A program made the position numbers and the translations under genes. Shown piece after piece: positions 10,149 to 21,700 of a stretch of DNA of 64,000 bases. Below the pieces are notes generated by a model. It was given only the letters and a program-made list of their open reading frames with translations, had not been told where the DNA came from and ran no database searches. This DNA is from Romanomermis culicivorax (Eukaryota; Nematoda; Enoplea; Mermithida; Mermithidae): the NCBI GenBank assembly GCA_963922205.1, contig CAWUHX010000091.1:372001-436000 (forward strand), in the 5' to 3' direction. Position 1 is the first letter of the stretch; each line of letters opens with the position of its first letter.

Positions 10149-12960
10149 ATGGATCCAGTAGATGTTGTGTGGTATATCACAGAAGGTCTTGCCATGAACA
10201 AGACTCCTCGACAGGACTGGTTGAAGCAGTTACAATCGTTTCAACTTGGAACAGACTGCTATGAGCCAGAAATCGACCCTGGCATAGCTAAGTATGACAG
10301 AGATCATTGGATGGCAGACTTGAGGAATTATGAGAATGTCATGGATCCAACAAAGTTTTCTGCATGGGAGAAACCATGCAACTTGATTCCTCTACCATTC
10401 TTTGTTTTCTGGCCTCATAGTTGTGCCGACTACAGTTACATACTGAGGGAATTATTGAATTATAATTTCCTCAAATCCTACTCAATGGAGGATGCGGAAT
10501 TGATAAATAGATGGCATGGAAGACTGATGACAGGGTTCTTCAGAATTTTAGCATAGTAGCTTCCTTACCGCCAACTGAACCTGAGGGCACTGTAAAGGGC
10601 CAATGGGTTAGGACCTGGCAAAATCGTTTTGGCTTTATGTCTATTTGGTTACCCTTCCGTGACAAAATAGGATCACCCATTTCAACAGAAAAAGCAAAGG
10701 ACAATATAAGCCGTAATATGGACTATTGGGCCAACTGCTTTTTCTATATAAGGTTCTACTAGGCAGAATTTGGAGCCAAGACCCCATCGAAACAATATGG
10801 ATTGTCACAAGACATGCCTACTCTGCAAACAAATCAGATCAGATGTATACCCACTGATTATCTGATGTATACTTATGAATTTCCTGAAAAGGGTATTCAC
10901 TGGAGGCCTCTACTGATGGAATCGCCTATGGTTACCTATACCTATGGTAATGAAACCAAACAATGCGATTTTAGAACGAAATCTGATATACTTGATGCGG
11001 ATGATGAACCAAAAGTTCAGTCAGTTCAAGTGGATGAGGATGTTACAGAATTGGAAACTGAGGAAGAGCTAGATTTTGCACTCGTAGGAGAAGAAAGCTG
11101 CAAACAAGTCAACAATTAAGAGGCATTATTGTATATTTTGATCTCCGACCCGAAGGTAGCCGAATCAGCTATGACAGCATCTTCTGTCAAGCAGCTGCAA
11201 CTGCAACCACAAGTTCTGACACGACTGCAGACAGAGATGTTGCCACCGCCAGGTTTACTTACACTGCAAGTGATACAAGCATCTACTGTGGATACAAGTC
11301 AGTACTTGTCCAGCATAGAAAATCAGGCTCAGTTGGAAGAAATTCTGATTGCCCAGGATGAGCATAATGTGTATGGCGAAGCTTATATCAGTCAATACAT
11401 GGATGCAGAAGGTGTGAAGAAGAAAGAGGAAGAACAGACAGCTGGGACACCTATCCATACTGTGATCGAAACACCACAAGAGTAAGCAGCCCAGCTGGCT
11501 GAAGAGGAAAAAGAAATTCAGGTTTTTGCCTTGACCTGGGATGCAGAAGGTGTTCCCATATACTATACTGCTGAGCCATAAAGAATATGAAGCAAAAAAG
11601 ATTAAATGATAGGCAAATTTTCATTAACTTGGAAAAGAAATGAAAAGCAAAAGCCTGTCAGGAGAAGAAGAAGGTGGAAAAGGCAATTGTGCAGCCTGCA
11701 AAGGTTACGCAGCCAAAAACCACTAAAACTTAAACTCTGGTTTCAGTAACAGTATCCGTGACCACCATATTTTTGACTACTCCCATGTCACAGACTGCCT
11801 CTACAGATATTTTATGTACAGCTACAAGTCAGTCCATGCAATTTGTTTCACAGGCTACAAACACCTCTGCTTCCCAACAGCATCAGCCTAAGGTGAAGGG
11901 AGCTCCTAGCAAGCCATAGGTTGCAGGACAAATAGTTCAAATCTTTACACCTGGAAAAATAAAGCCCTTAACTCTGGTTACTGTTGGCACAAATCAACAA
12001 ACACCAGAAATGACAGTGCAGTTGTTCTGGGATGTATTGTTGGATTTTTGGCAAGTTACCAAGGATAAAAGTAGAGCCAGAGATTCAATTTCTTTCGCTA
12101 CACCAGAATTGGCTAATTATTTCTGGGATGAGCAGTTCAAAGATCCAGAAATTTGGCTGATGGTTAATAAGTTGGTCAGGACTATACACAAACTGTACCA
12201 GCCACAGTTTTATGTCCAAGGAAGATTTTTATATGACTCACGAAATATTCCAGAGCCCCAATGGGATAAGATCATTCATGAAATTATTCTTGAATGGCTC
12301 ACGGAGTATCGAGCGAGTGTCGTATTTGCAGCAGTCAGATATTAATTTTTATTGATATTCCTTATGTTTGACTATGCGCCGCTTAGGGCTGAGCAGATTG
12401 GTAAATGATCAGTCTCAGCCAAAGTGTTCGCAAACATCGTGCTGTTATAGGAATATCGAAGTGCCACTGCTTCCGATGTTCTTAAGACTGCCTATCACTT
12501 GGTGATATATAACTACAGTCAGCAAGTAGAAGAGATGGATGTCAAAAGGTCAGGTAGCCCAAGTCCTCTGACTACTGCTAAATTTAGCAAAGTTCAGTAT
12601 GATGTGGGACAGACCTTTCGGGCACCTGGAGTTGCAAGTAGTCAAGCTGGTGGTCAAGAATCCAGGGCTGGTGTTACCAGCCAGGTCTCCACTGGCCCCA
12701 GTGCTGGCACTGGGAAAGCTTTCAGAACTGTTCCAAAACAACAGCAACCTATATAGCATTCACAAGGTGCCAGGGGAGCTCATGGAGGATGGGGAAGGGG
12801 AGCCTAACCAGGCCAGTTTTATTTCAACAATCTGAACAGGGGCATAGCTGGTTGCATTTGTGGCCGAGGTAATTACCAAGGACAACACCCTCGCAGTGCA
12901 TTCAGAGGTCACAGAGGTCACCAATAGCACCAGCAGCAAGGTGGCGGGCAACAACAATAA
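10149..12960 (+). pseudogene. Post-pol ORF 2: unrecognised protein with Gln and Gly/Arg-rich tail
   Basis: About 2.8 kb that looks like one broken protein. Open pieces are 10149-10556, 10511-10762, 10802-11119, 11129-11485, 12010-12345 and 12499-12756. The first third is rich in Trp, Tyr and Phe and looks globular. The middle (about 11000-11900) is acidic then Gln/Thr/Pro-rich. The 12010-12345 piece is a compact Trp/Phe-rich helical segment. The tail (12640-12960) is Gly/Ser/Gln-rich, with RG and GRG repeats that suggest RNA binding. No transmembrane segment or signal peptide is seen, so it does not look like an envelope protein. Function unknown. Confidence 0.55.
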
Positions 12961-13865
12961 ATTTTAGTCCCAAAAATTTTGGTCCAAAATCTTCCATTTC
13001 TGGCAACATTTCATTTATTTAAAACACACAAATACATGATAAAATGACAAAAAAAATCCAGAAACATTATAAAATACAAAAATACAAAAATATTATTTAA
13101 ACTTTTGGTTGGGTTGTTGCTTTCAAAATCTCATTTTTTGGCCAAGCTCATTGCTTGAGTCCACCTTTTTGGTTTGAAAATTCTTCCACTTATTTTTCAC
13201 ATGTATTGTCATTGTTTTTTCTCATATTTCAATCTCGTCATTTTTTTCCTCGTAATTTTGTCTTGTGATTTTTTTTGTGCCTTGTATATTTTCTTGTCAT
13301 TTGTGCCTCATATGTTAAAATTTACTCAAATTTTTTTTTGTTTCTCGTACTAGTTTTGTAAATACTAGTTCGCCATATAGTATTTTTAGTTTTTTGGGAA
13401 AAAATATTGGCCAAATGAAGGGTGAGAAGCAGATGACAGTAGCCAATTACTGCAGGGATTATGGAGCTGCTACCAAAGACACTCCACATCACTCAATGGG
13501 ATGAGGTGATCAACTGTGGAGGAAGGTACTCAGGAGCCCCAAGGCATGCTGGCATAGCTGGAGGAAGTGAAGCCAATGCAAAGTCCTCTATCCATCAGGT
13601 GCTGGATCAATTATCAATCGTGCCACAGCATCTTAGTGGACAGGCCTGGGTAACCTTGTAAAAAGACTTGACCTTGGGGGTAGTCATGATCCGTACACCC
13701 TTCAGGGTCAGGTCATGATGATTATGACCTCTACACCCTTCAGGGTCAGACCTTAATCTTTTTATGGAGTTGAGATCCAGTAGTATGTCAGACCATGAAA
13801 AGTAAAAGTCCTGCTCACAGTTTCCTTCTTCACCTCCCATTGGTCAGTTTCAAGGGCCGAGGGAT
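12961..13865 (+). other. 3' untranslated part of the retrotransposon with polypurine tract
   Basis: Non-coding sequence between the last ORF and the 3' LTR. It contains a near-duplicate CTACACCCTTCAGGGTCAG (about 13695-13712 and 13731-13749) with AGGTCA-like half-sites. A purine-rich run, AAGGGCCGAGGGA, abuts the LTR at 13853-13865 and is the likely plus-strand primer. Confidence 0.55.
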
Positions 13866-14471
13866 GTTGGGGATGTACTTAGGATAGCAGCCATCCCACA
13901 TCTATTCAAAATTGGTGAAGTCGACAAAGTTACGATTCGGCCAAGAAACAGGATGTTTATCATTCTTACAACTTGCTTGTGTTGTGGGCGAGTCACATCC
14001 ATTTATATTATATTTGTTCTTTTACACCCAGTAAATCCGAGCTTCAACGGCCCCACACAATTTACATATTGATTATAATATTTTTATTATTATATTTATT
14101 ATCATTATTAATTATTCATTACTTGCACAATTAGCTGGGGCAGGAGCCACTTACATGGGAGCCATTTACCAAGGAAAGCCCCAGCCTACCCGGACATCAG
14201 TATAGTGAGTTATCTACATTTGTGTAAACCTTTAGGAAGCATCTGGGGAGACCCTGATTGCTTTTCGATTGCAAGAGTTGGAGTTTCCAGTTACTAATTA
14301 GTGACTGAAGCTTCTGTTTATTTCTGCTCAAGGACTGTTGCACTGTACTTAGCTGATTGCTAATAGGAAGCTCCTTTGAGTGACCTACAGTGGTCAGTTG
14401 GATACAAGTCGATAGTACCTTGAGTTATATAGCAGACATCTTTGGATCTAAGCAGAGAAGTAAACATAACA
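13866..14471 (+). repeat. 3' LTR of Ty3/gypsy-type retrotransposon
   Basis: A 606-bp copy of 674-1283 with the same TGTTGGGG start and CATAACA end. Host repeat sequence resumes immediately at 14472. Confidence 0.9.
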
Positions 14472-15705
14472 CTTAGAAGCTCATTGAAGTTTATTTGGTC
14501 ATATGAATTTTCACTTTCAGTAAAAGCAAAAGGTGTATAAACCACATAATACTTATAAAGTGTTGTAGACATGGTGTAAAATGATCAGTCAATTGAATTC
14601 CCCAGATTCAAGAACCCCTACACCTAACAAGTCACAGATATACCTTTCTTTACACACAGGACATTTTTAGTGTAAAGTGACAGCATCTATTGAATTACCT
14701 ATGGTCAGAATTCCCTTACCACAAAAATCATGAAAATACATTTGTTTCCACCTGGAATAGTTTTTTTTGTGTAAAGTGACCAATTCCATTGGTTCGCTGC
14801 GGTCAAAACCTCTTCCACCGAAAATTCGGGGGACTTCACTTGTTTACATCTGGGATAATTTTTTTGCATAAACTGACTGCATCCATCGAATTCCCTGTAG
14901 TCGAAAACCCTTCCCACCAGAAAACGACGAAAATATGCTTGTTTTCACCCATGATAATTTTTTTGTATAAAGTAACCACATCTATTGAATTTCCCGCACT
15001 CGAAAACCCCTCCCTTAGAAAATCGAAGAGAATAATTTGTGTAGACTAAGGATGATCTTTTCTGTAAAGTGACAATGTTCATTGAATTCCTCGCAGTTGA
15101 AAACCCCTTCCACCAAAAAAAATGGCCGAAATACATTATTTAACACTCGGGATAATTTTTAGGGTAAAGTTACTGCCTCCATTGAATTCTCCATGATCAA
15201 AAACCTCTAAACCTCGAAACTCGGAATAACGCTACTGGTTAACTTTAAACTGCAAAAAATTCTGGTAATTCTGCATTATGTTGCAAAAAATAATTTTTTT
15301 GAGGCCATAAGTTTGGTGTAACAAAATTGTCGAATTTCGCAGTTCCCAGAACATTGGACTACCGTATAATATAATTTAGGCCATATTTTTAAAAAATCAA
15401 AAAACCCATTCGAGATAACACGCCCAAGATGCTTGGGCCGAAATATATAGAGCTTGGATATGGCACACCAATTGTAGGACATGGTGGAACTTTGGACCTT
15501 AAAAAGGGCGTTTTTTGCATGTTTTTTGTGGCCTCACCAAGCGCCACTTGCATATGGAGGGGAAATGACAAAAGGCACCCCATAGTTTGCTCCTAGCCCA
15601 AGGTTCTAGGTCTTGCCGTTTTGGCTTTAGGGTGGGGGACATGAATTTTGGGGGCCAAGTAAATTATGGGTGGACGGTATCGGGCCATGTATGTTATATT
15701 TATAA
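14472..15705 (-). repeat. Dispersed repeat, left arm (part 2) with ~96-bp minisatellite
   Basis: This is the reverse complement of about 34555-36120. It contains about six tandem units of 90-100 bp (14600-15210), each with a TGTAAA...AAGTGA block and a TCGAAAACCCCTTCCACC-like block. A unique part follows (15230-15705) ending in GGTGGGGGACATGAA and neighbouring sequence that also matches the right arm. No gene is recognised. Confidence 0.8.
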
Positions 15706-18700
15706 ATATCTTCTTTTCTTTTGAGACTCTCAAATGGTGATCCATCAAAAATATTTAAGATTTGATTTTGATTTCAGAATGATTTTGCAGGAGTTTTGAC
15801 CAAGAGGTTCAGACCTTAATACAAAGACTTACCTAGCACTGGGCCGGGGCACGATTTCCCTTTCTATGACAAATGCTCAAAATTTTTATCAACAAGTAAA
15901 TATCACTGATTTCTCGATTTAAAATAATCTAAAGGATGAGGGTAAATTGCGTGTCGAGGAGTTTACTAGGCAGAGGGTACACAGTCGATAAAAAATACAA
16001 AACACCAACTGAATAACTGACCAAAATTCCGGCACATGACGCAATGACTACAGTAATTGTGTCACCCGGTTTGAATATCGATGAGATGCTTGAGACATGC
16101 TCATCTTTGGTTGTAAAGAGCGAGAAGTTGGAAAGTGACATTAAAACAGTTGTGGGAGACTGGAAATGTCACTACAACATGTATGATATCATACCATCAG
16201 TCTATCTTCATACAAAATTATGTTTATGATGACACAAGCCTTTAATATCACAAGTGTATAACAATGAACGCTGAGCCTCATGAAGAACATCGTTTATATT
16301 CTGCAATAGTGTTCAGTTCTAAATAAGGAAATGATTTCAATATAGCTTGACCACTTTTTTTTATGTGTGGAGAAGCCAAATACAAGACGGTGTTTGTGAT
16401 TTGAAATTTTCACAGAAATGGCAAAAAAGTAAAACAGCTGAGAAAAAGCCTTTGATCTCATGGAAAGACTGGTATTATGAATCAAGATAGTCAGACTTAA
16501 TTTTTCTAGCGGAATAGTATAGCAGTCCTCCACTGAAGCCTTTGGACGGCTGAATATTTTTTTTTTACTCACAGAGGCACATTCTTGTAGAGTAGTAATT
16601 TATCGGATAGTCTTCCTGACGGAATGACGGAACCAAGATCATGGGTCAAGTTTATCCGCACGGACGGACACCCTGTAAAAGTGCATTTAAAAGGTTTGTT
16701 TTACTTTAGAATTATCTATTGATGAACAGGATCATCATTTCCACTAATTAGTCTTTTGCCTCAAAGGCCTCATTATTCCGACGCCCTGTTGGAAATGTGT
16801 TTCTCTACAATGTGAGAAAAGATCGGGCCGAATGTTTATTCATCACGTGCGCACAAGGAAAAGAAACGGGCATTTCTTTGCCATTTTGCTGCTCAAAAAC
16901 ATTTCCCACTGCCAGAGTTCGTTCAACTTTTCTTACGGGAGGCTTATCATCAGATAACATAATTTTTGCGCTTGATCATCATTTTGAATGCATTTGTCAA
17001 CCTTCTCTGGTCCATCGTTAGTTGCTTATTGTGGTTGAAAGTGTCGGGCGTGATTAGAAAAACGCTTGTGGCTGCTCGCCTTTTCCAGGGACTGTTTGGT
17101 TGCGGGTTAAATGATCAATAAATATTATGCAGATCAGGTGCAAAAAATCCAGACTTGGGGATTAGGATTCCAACCTATTCGCGTTTGACGTTTGCTAGCT
17201 TGATCAACTGCACGTTTTATTTATGTGAAGATATTTCGCTGTTTCGTCTTGTCTATATTTTGTTTGTAAGACAATCTTTCTAATAGATTTCATAATGGCA
17301 TTAGTGTTAATAGTACTGACCGTGAATTACATGCTTACTGTAATAGTTTCCGTTGTCATTCAATCTGCCGTATGTTTCTTGGCAAATCCGATTTTGATAA
17401 ATAAGTGTTCTTTTCCATGGTTAGCGATCATAGTTTTGCTTTGCCTATGCTCGGACTCTCGAATTTGTGTGGAATGTCAATCGTTTTGGTGGTGTAATGA
17501 TATTCCTCAAGCACAAGTTTAGCTACTTGAACGTTTTAAAGAACAATCGAAAACATACAGACTCATTAAGTTGTAGCATACTTCGATATCTGAGGAATCT
17601 ATGTGGATCTAACATCTGCATAATGCTAAACATCAATGCTTTTTGGTAGCTTGTAGAATACGGCAAGCGTTTTTTGAGCCCTTTGATTGAGCGAGAATTC
17701 TTAAAATGTCATCTGTACGGTACTTTCATAAAAGTTTTGGTGTGGTCGACGGTGCTTCCATGGTGCACTATGGTCTTTGCTCTGTACGTACATTTTAGCA
17801 CGCTTCTTATAATGTAAAAATTTTCCGAATCATTGACCTTGCATAATGCTAGTAGTAAAAATCCAATGTAACAGAATCAGGAGAAGACAAAATTTTTCAA
17901 CCTCTAAATTACAGTTCCACATAGAATATACATTTTTTGGTTTGATGCGTTACAATATCATTGGCAAGTAGTCACGAAACTACGGAAGACAACAATGTTA
18001 AACTTGATACATTCGAAACTACTGTTGAAAAAGTGTTTTAAAAAAGAACTTGCGATTCAAAATACGGAGATTTTTTTTAATAATCATTTTATGTTTGATG
18101 CCCAGAATCATGTAGGGTTGGTTCTATTATCATAGATGGGTGAAAAAATTAGCCTAATAATGGTGTCATATACGAAATCATCATCTTATCCAGCACATGA
18201 CCACTTGCAATTACTGCTGTGTGTAGGCTGTTAAAGCTGAGGTTAAAAAATTTTTCGTCGGATCAAGTGGCACTGCAAGCTTATCACTTGCGTGTATTGC
18301 AGAGACAGCTGATGAGTTTTCAAGGGCAATTTTATTCATGATTCACCAGTGCATCGATTTTTTTCATGAAAGCTGCTCAACTTATCAAAAACTTCCATGA
18401 TAAAAAATCAAGAACAACTCACAACAGTGACCACAAACCTACATGTCTAGACATCGAACAGATCGACCAGCCCGAAGTGGTCGATGTTACTGGTCGCTGT
18501 GCACCTGAGTATTCCGGCTCAATCTTATGTGGTTTATCGGGCAAGAGTTCAAAATGAGCTCTTAAGCCACAAGGAACCCATGTTCATGACGAAATATAAA
18601 AGAAGAGAATCCGAAAGCTTCTCCATTAATTAATATGGAATTAACGTTAATTAACCTTGTTTCATGCCCCTTTGAGACTTGTCCCATCCCACTCAGTGAT

Positions 18701-21700
18701 GTTTTTATTTATTCATTCCCTAGCCAAAGTTTTGCAATATTTTTTAGAATATCTCTGTAAGATTATAATTATTTATTTTTAAGGTCTGAAAGTGACTGTG
18801 TGGAGGCAGAAATGTGTTGTGAATTCCAAAATAAAGAAATCTAAATTTGAAAATAATAATTGGGTAGCTATCCAGGTTCCAGCCAAAAGACAGAAGAGCC
18901 ACGATGAATTTTTCAGATTTATTTTCAAATTGATCAAAAGGAATGAAAATTCTTAAGCCTCTATTCTGTGAATTTTCACGTTCAGATAGTATTCCAGATA
19001 TTTACTTTTATTTAAAAATCAAGTTTAAGTTTCGACACGACGTTATAAAATCACAAGCAAGAAAATTTAGCCAGTCGGCATTTCTTTTACAGACGGTAAG
19101 TTCAATCATTGAAGATAGAAGAAAAAGTTTGAAGATAATCTGTCAAACAACGCTTGAAGTTCATGTGATTTCAATGATTTGCATACCACTGGGCAAACTT
19201 AATTGAACAAAGTTTTCCAGCTTTGCAGAATTTATGATTATGATTTTCAAATATAGAGCAATCAAAGATGAACATACTAAATTCTGCGAACGCTCCATAG
19301 TTAGTCAATAAGTCTAAAAGCTTTTGCAGAATCCAGCTTCTACATTGTGCTCCTAAATATAGTCATCTACTGTAATGTTTCGCATAAAAGTTTTATACTC
19401 AAAGTTACAGTAACTGATGACCGGCATTTGGACTAAGAAGTAGACCTATTCCTTAGCCATATTGTAGATTACTTTTATTATCATACATCAAGTCATAAAT
19501 TTTTCTTTTCAGTTTATATTTCTTTTCAGTTTATATTTCAAGAGTTCAGATGAATTAGAAGCTTATAAGAGCCATAAAACGACGTAGTGTTAGATTTTTC
19601 AGAAAATAACTCCTGAAAATTCACTTGGTTTAATCAAACCTTCCTGTTTAGTCTGCGGGCAAAATTAAATTAACAGCGTAGTCGAAGATCTTTTGCTGTT
19701 TATCTACAGGTCATAAAACTTCACAAGTATTTAGAGTTGCACAAGAGTGCGTGTATTACCTGTAATGAGCGCTTACTGGTATCCAAATAACTTCAGAGCA
19801 TCACCACGCAAAACAAGTAGTCTGCTACTACACAAATTTAGTGTAAATATATCTTAGAACGAAACTGATGAACTTAGGTTTACTCATTTACACTCCGATT
19901 AAAATTCCAATGTTGCACTTCTGAATATTTACTGTAGAGTAGAACTATCCTAAGGTCCTAGCCAATAAACGCAATGTACAGATCACACATGCACAGAGTC
20001 ATATGTCAGACTATTGAAATGATCGATGAAAATGAACAAGGTAAATCTTTTCAATGGTAGTTTGCAGTAATTTATTCCAAATAACCTTTCTTTAAAGCGA
20101 AATGCCTGCCCAGAACAGTCATACCTTGAGATATGATAATGCAATACAATCACTGGGCGCATTGTGCGATGCCGTAGGCTGGACCACGAAATTTGAAAAT
20201 CTGCAATCTAGAGTAGGAAATCTAAAAAAAATTCGTGCTAAAAACTAATAAACAGAAAAATAAAATGAAATGCATCCTTTTACAAGATTTTATCTCAAGC
20301 GAAGAATAAATCAGCTGGTATGATTAGGAACGTTTACGAACTAAGGCATCGTGACCTAGCTGCCGACATTCTCCAATATTTGTCAACAAAATCCCCCAGT
20401 TAAGAATTTTTGCGCCTCCGCGCCTCCGAATTCAGCAAAAATCATTTTTGTATGCCTTTATTTGCCTTTTATCAGCTGCATGCATGCTGAAACTATAGAC
20501 TGACTGTCAATTCTAAAACTCTATGCAATCAAAATCCACTTTCCAGAAAAAAATTTGCAGCTCAGTTTCCCGTGGCCTAAATTTTGTTTCCCTTTGTTTT
20601 CAACGTAATTTCGCCGCAGGAGACCACAATCCACCCCCATTTCCACAGAAAAGAAGCCCAAATTCTCAGCAAGATCGCATGGCAATTATCCGTTTGTTCG
20701 CCATGTTTTTGTTTCACGGTCCGATCATTTTTCCCTTCATTATCTTTTTATCCACGTCCAATAGGAAATTGACTTATTTTCTGCGAATATATTTTTTACA
20801 TTCTTCATTTTTGACGATGATATTAACGTCCGTGCACTACCAGCACTATCCAAAACAAATAAAAATGCTAACGAGCTTTCACATACTACTAGAAGAAAGT
20901 AATTATCTTGTCACCGGGTCTCAGAACGAAGTGTTTTCCACTTTTGTGCGCCACCGCATGCTGTTTTTGCTTTGGAATCGGTGATGGAGTCTAAATTTGG
21001 CCACCGCTAATTATCAAGGGGGTTTAATCTGGATTAATGAGTATAATTAAAAAATGGGTTCATCTTTTATCCTATTGTTCATGATTTTCGTCGTTGCTTA
21101 GAGTCTATTTTTATTTTTCTAAATACGAACAATAAGTAGGCTTTGGTCTGCTAGTCTGATGAAATTTTCAACAAGTGGACTATATGTGAGAAAAATTGCA
21201 ATTACGTACCATTTTATTTTGTAGTTAAGTTTTTAGAGATAAAAGTCACGGCGCAACTATACGAGTCTGACGTGCAAGATTAGAAAAATAAGTTACTGTG
21301 GAATCAAAAAACAAATTACTTCTTTTGGTTTAGTAAGTCACTTTCTATATGAGGCATTTTCCGCAAGTGCTACTGTAAGAATTGAGTGAGAAAATCGATT
21401 TCTACTGTAAATGTGACGAATCTTCATTTGTATGCGTTATACCTGATAAGCAAGTTATATCCTCTTTATATATTCAGCGCATACTCGTTAAAATTCAGCG
21501 CATACACACTGTCCAAGCTGCACTTCTGCTCGCAAGTGATAAAAGTACATTTTTTCCTATATTTTTGCTTTCTGATTTAATTTTCAAAAGTTTACCATAG
21601 AGACAGTGACTTTTGCATTTTTTCACTTCTTTCTTTGTAATTTCGAACACATTGAAAAATTCTGGGTAAAATAATATAAAATTTTGTTTTCAAAAAACGC

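Larger units (their letters stand above)
674..14471 (+). mobile_element. Degenerate Ty3/gypsy-type LTR retrotransposon with long post-pol region
   Basis: The element spans 13.8 kb between two LTRs. The internal order is gag, aspartic protease, reverse transcriptase, RNase H, integrase, a spacer, then two further ORF regions, then a purine-rich tract (about 13852-13865) before the 3' LTR. Integrase after RNase H is the Ty3/gypsy order. Every ORF carries in-frame stops or frameshifts, so this copy is dead. The flanking tetramers CATA (670-673) and CTTA (14472-14475) look like a 4-bp target duplication with one change; comparison with the empty site near 36110-36130 supports insertion exactly here. 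The usual size of such elements is 5-8 kb; the excess is the 8876-12960 region. Confidence 0.9.

Noticed and set aside
1284..12960. Stop-codon read-through or programmed recoding explaining the interrupted retrotransposon ORFs
   Set aside because: TGA, TAG and TAA all occur, together with frameshifts and a deletion in RT, which is decay rather than a recoding system.
15929..16229. Opposed short ORFs at 15929-16141 (minus) and 16044-16229 (plus)
   Set aside because: Mutual shadows; no splice signals or motifs that favour either.
20523..20984. 153-codon ORF on the plus strand
   Set aside because: No motif, no signal of selection visible, composition like the surroundings; one ORF of this size is expected by chance in this much AT-rich sequence. 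Not listed as a gene.
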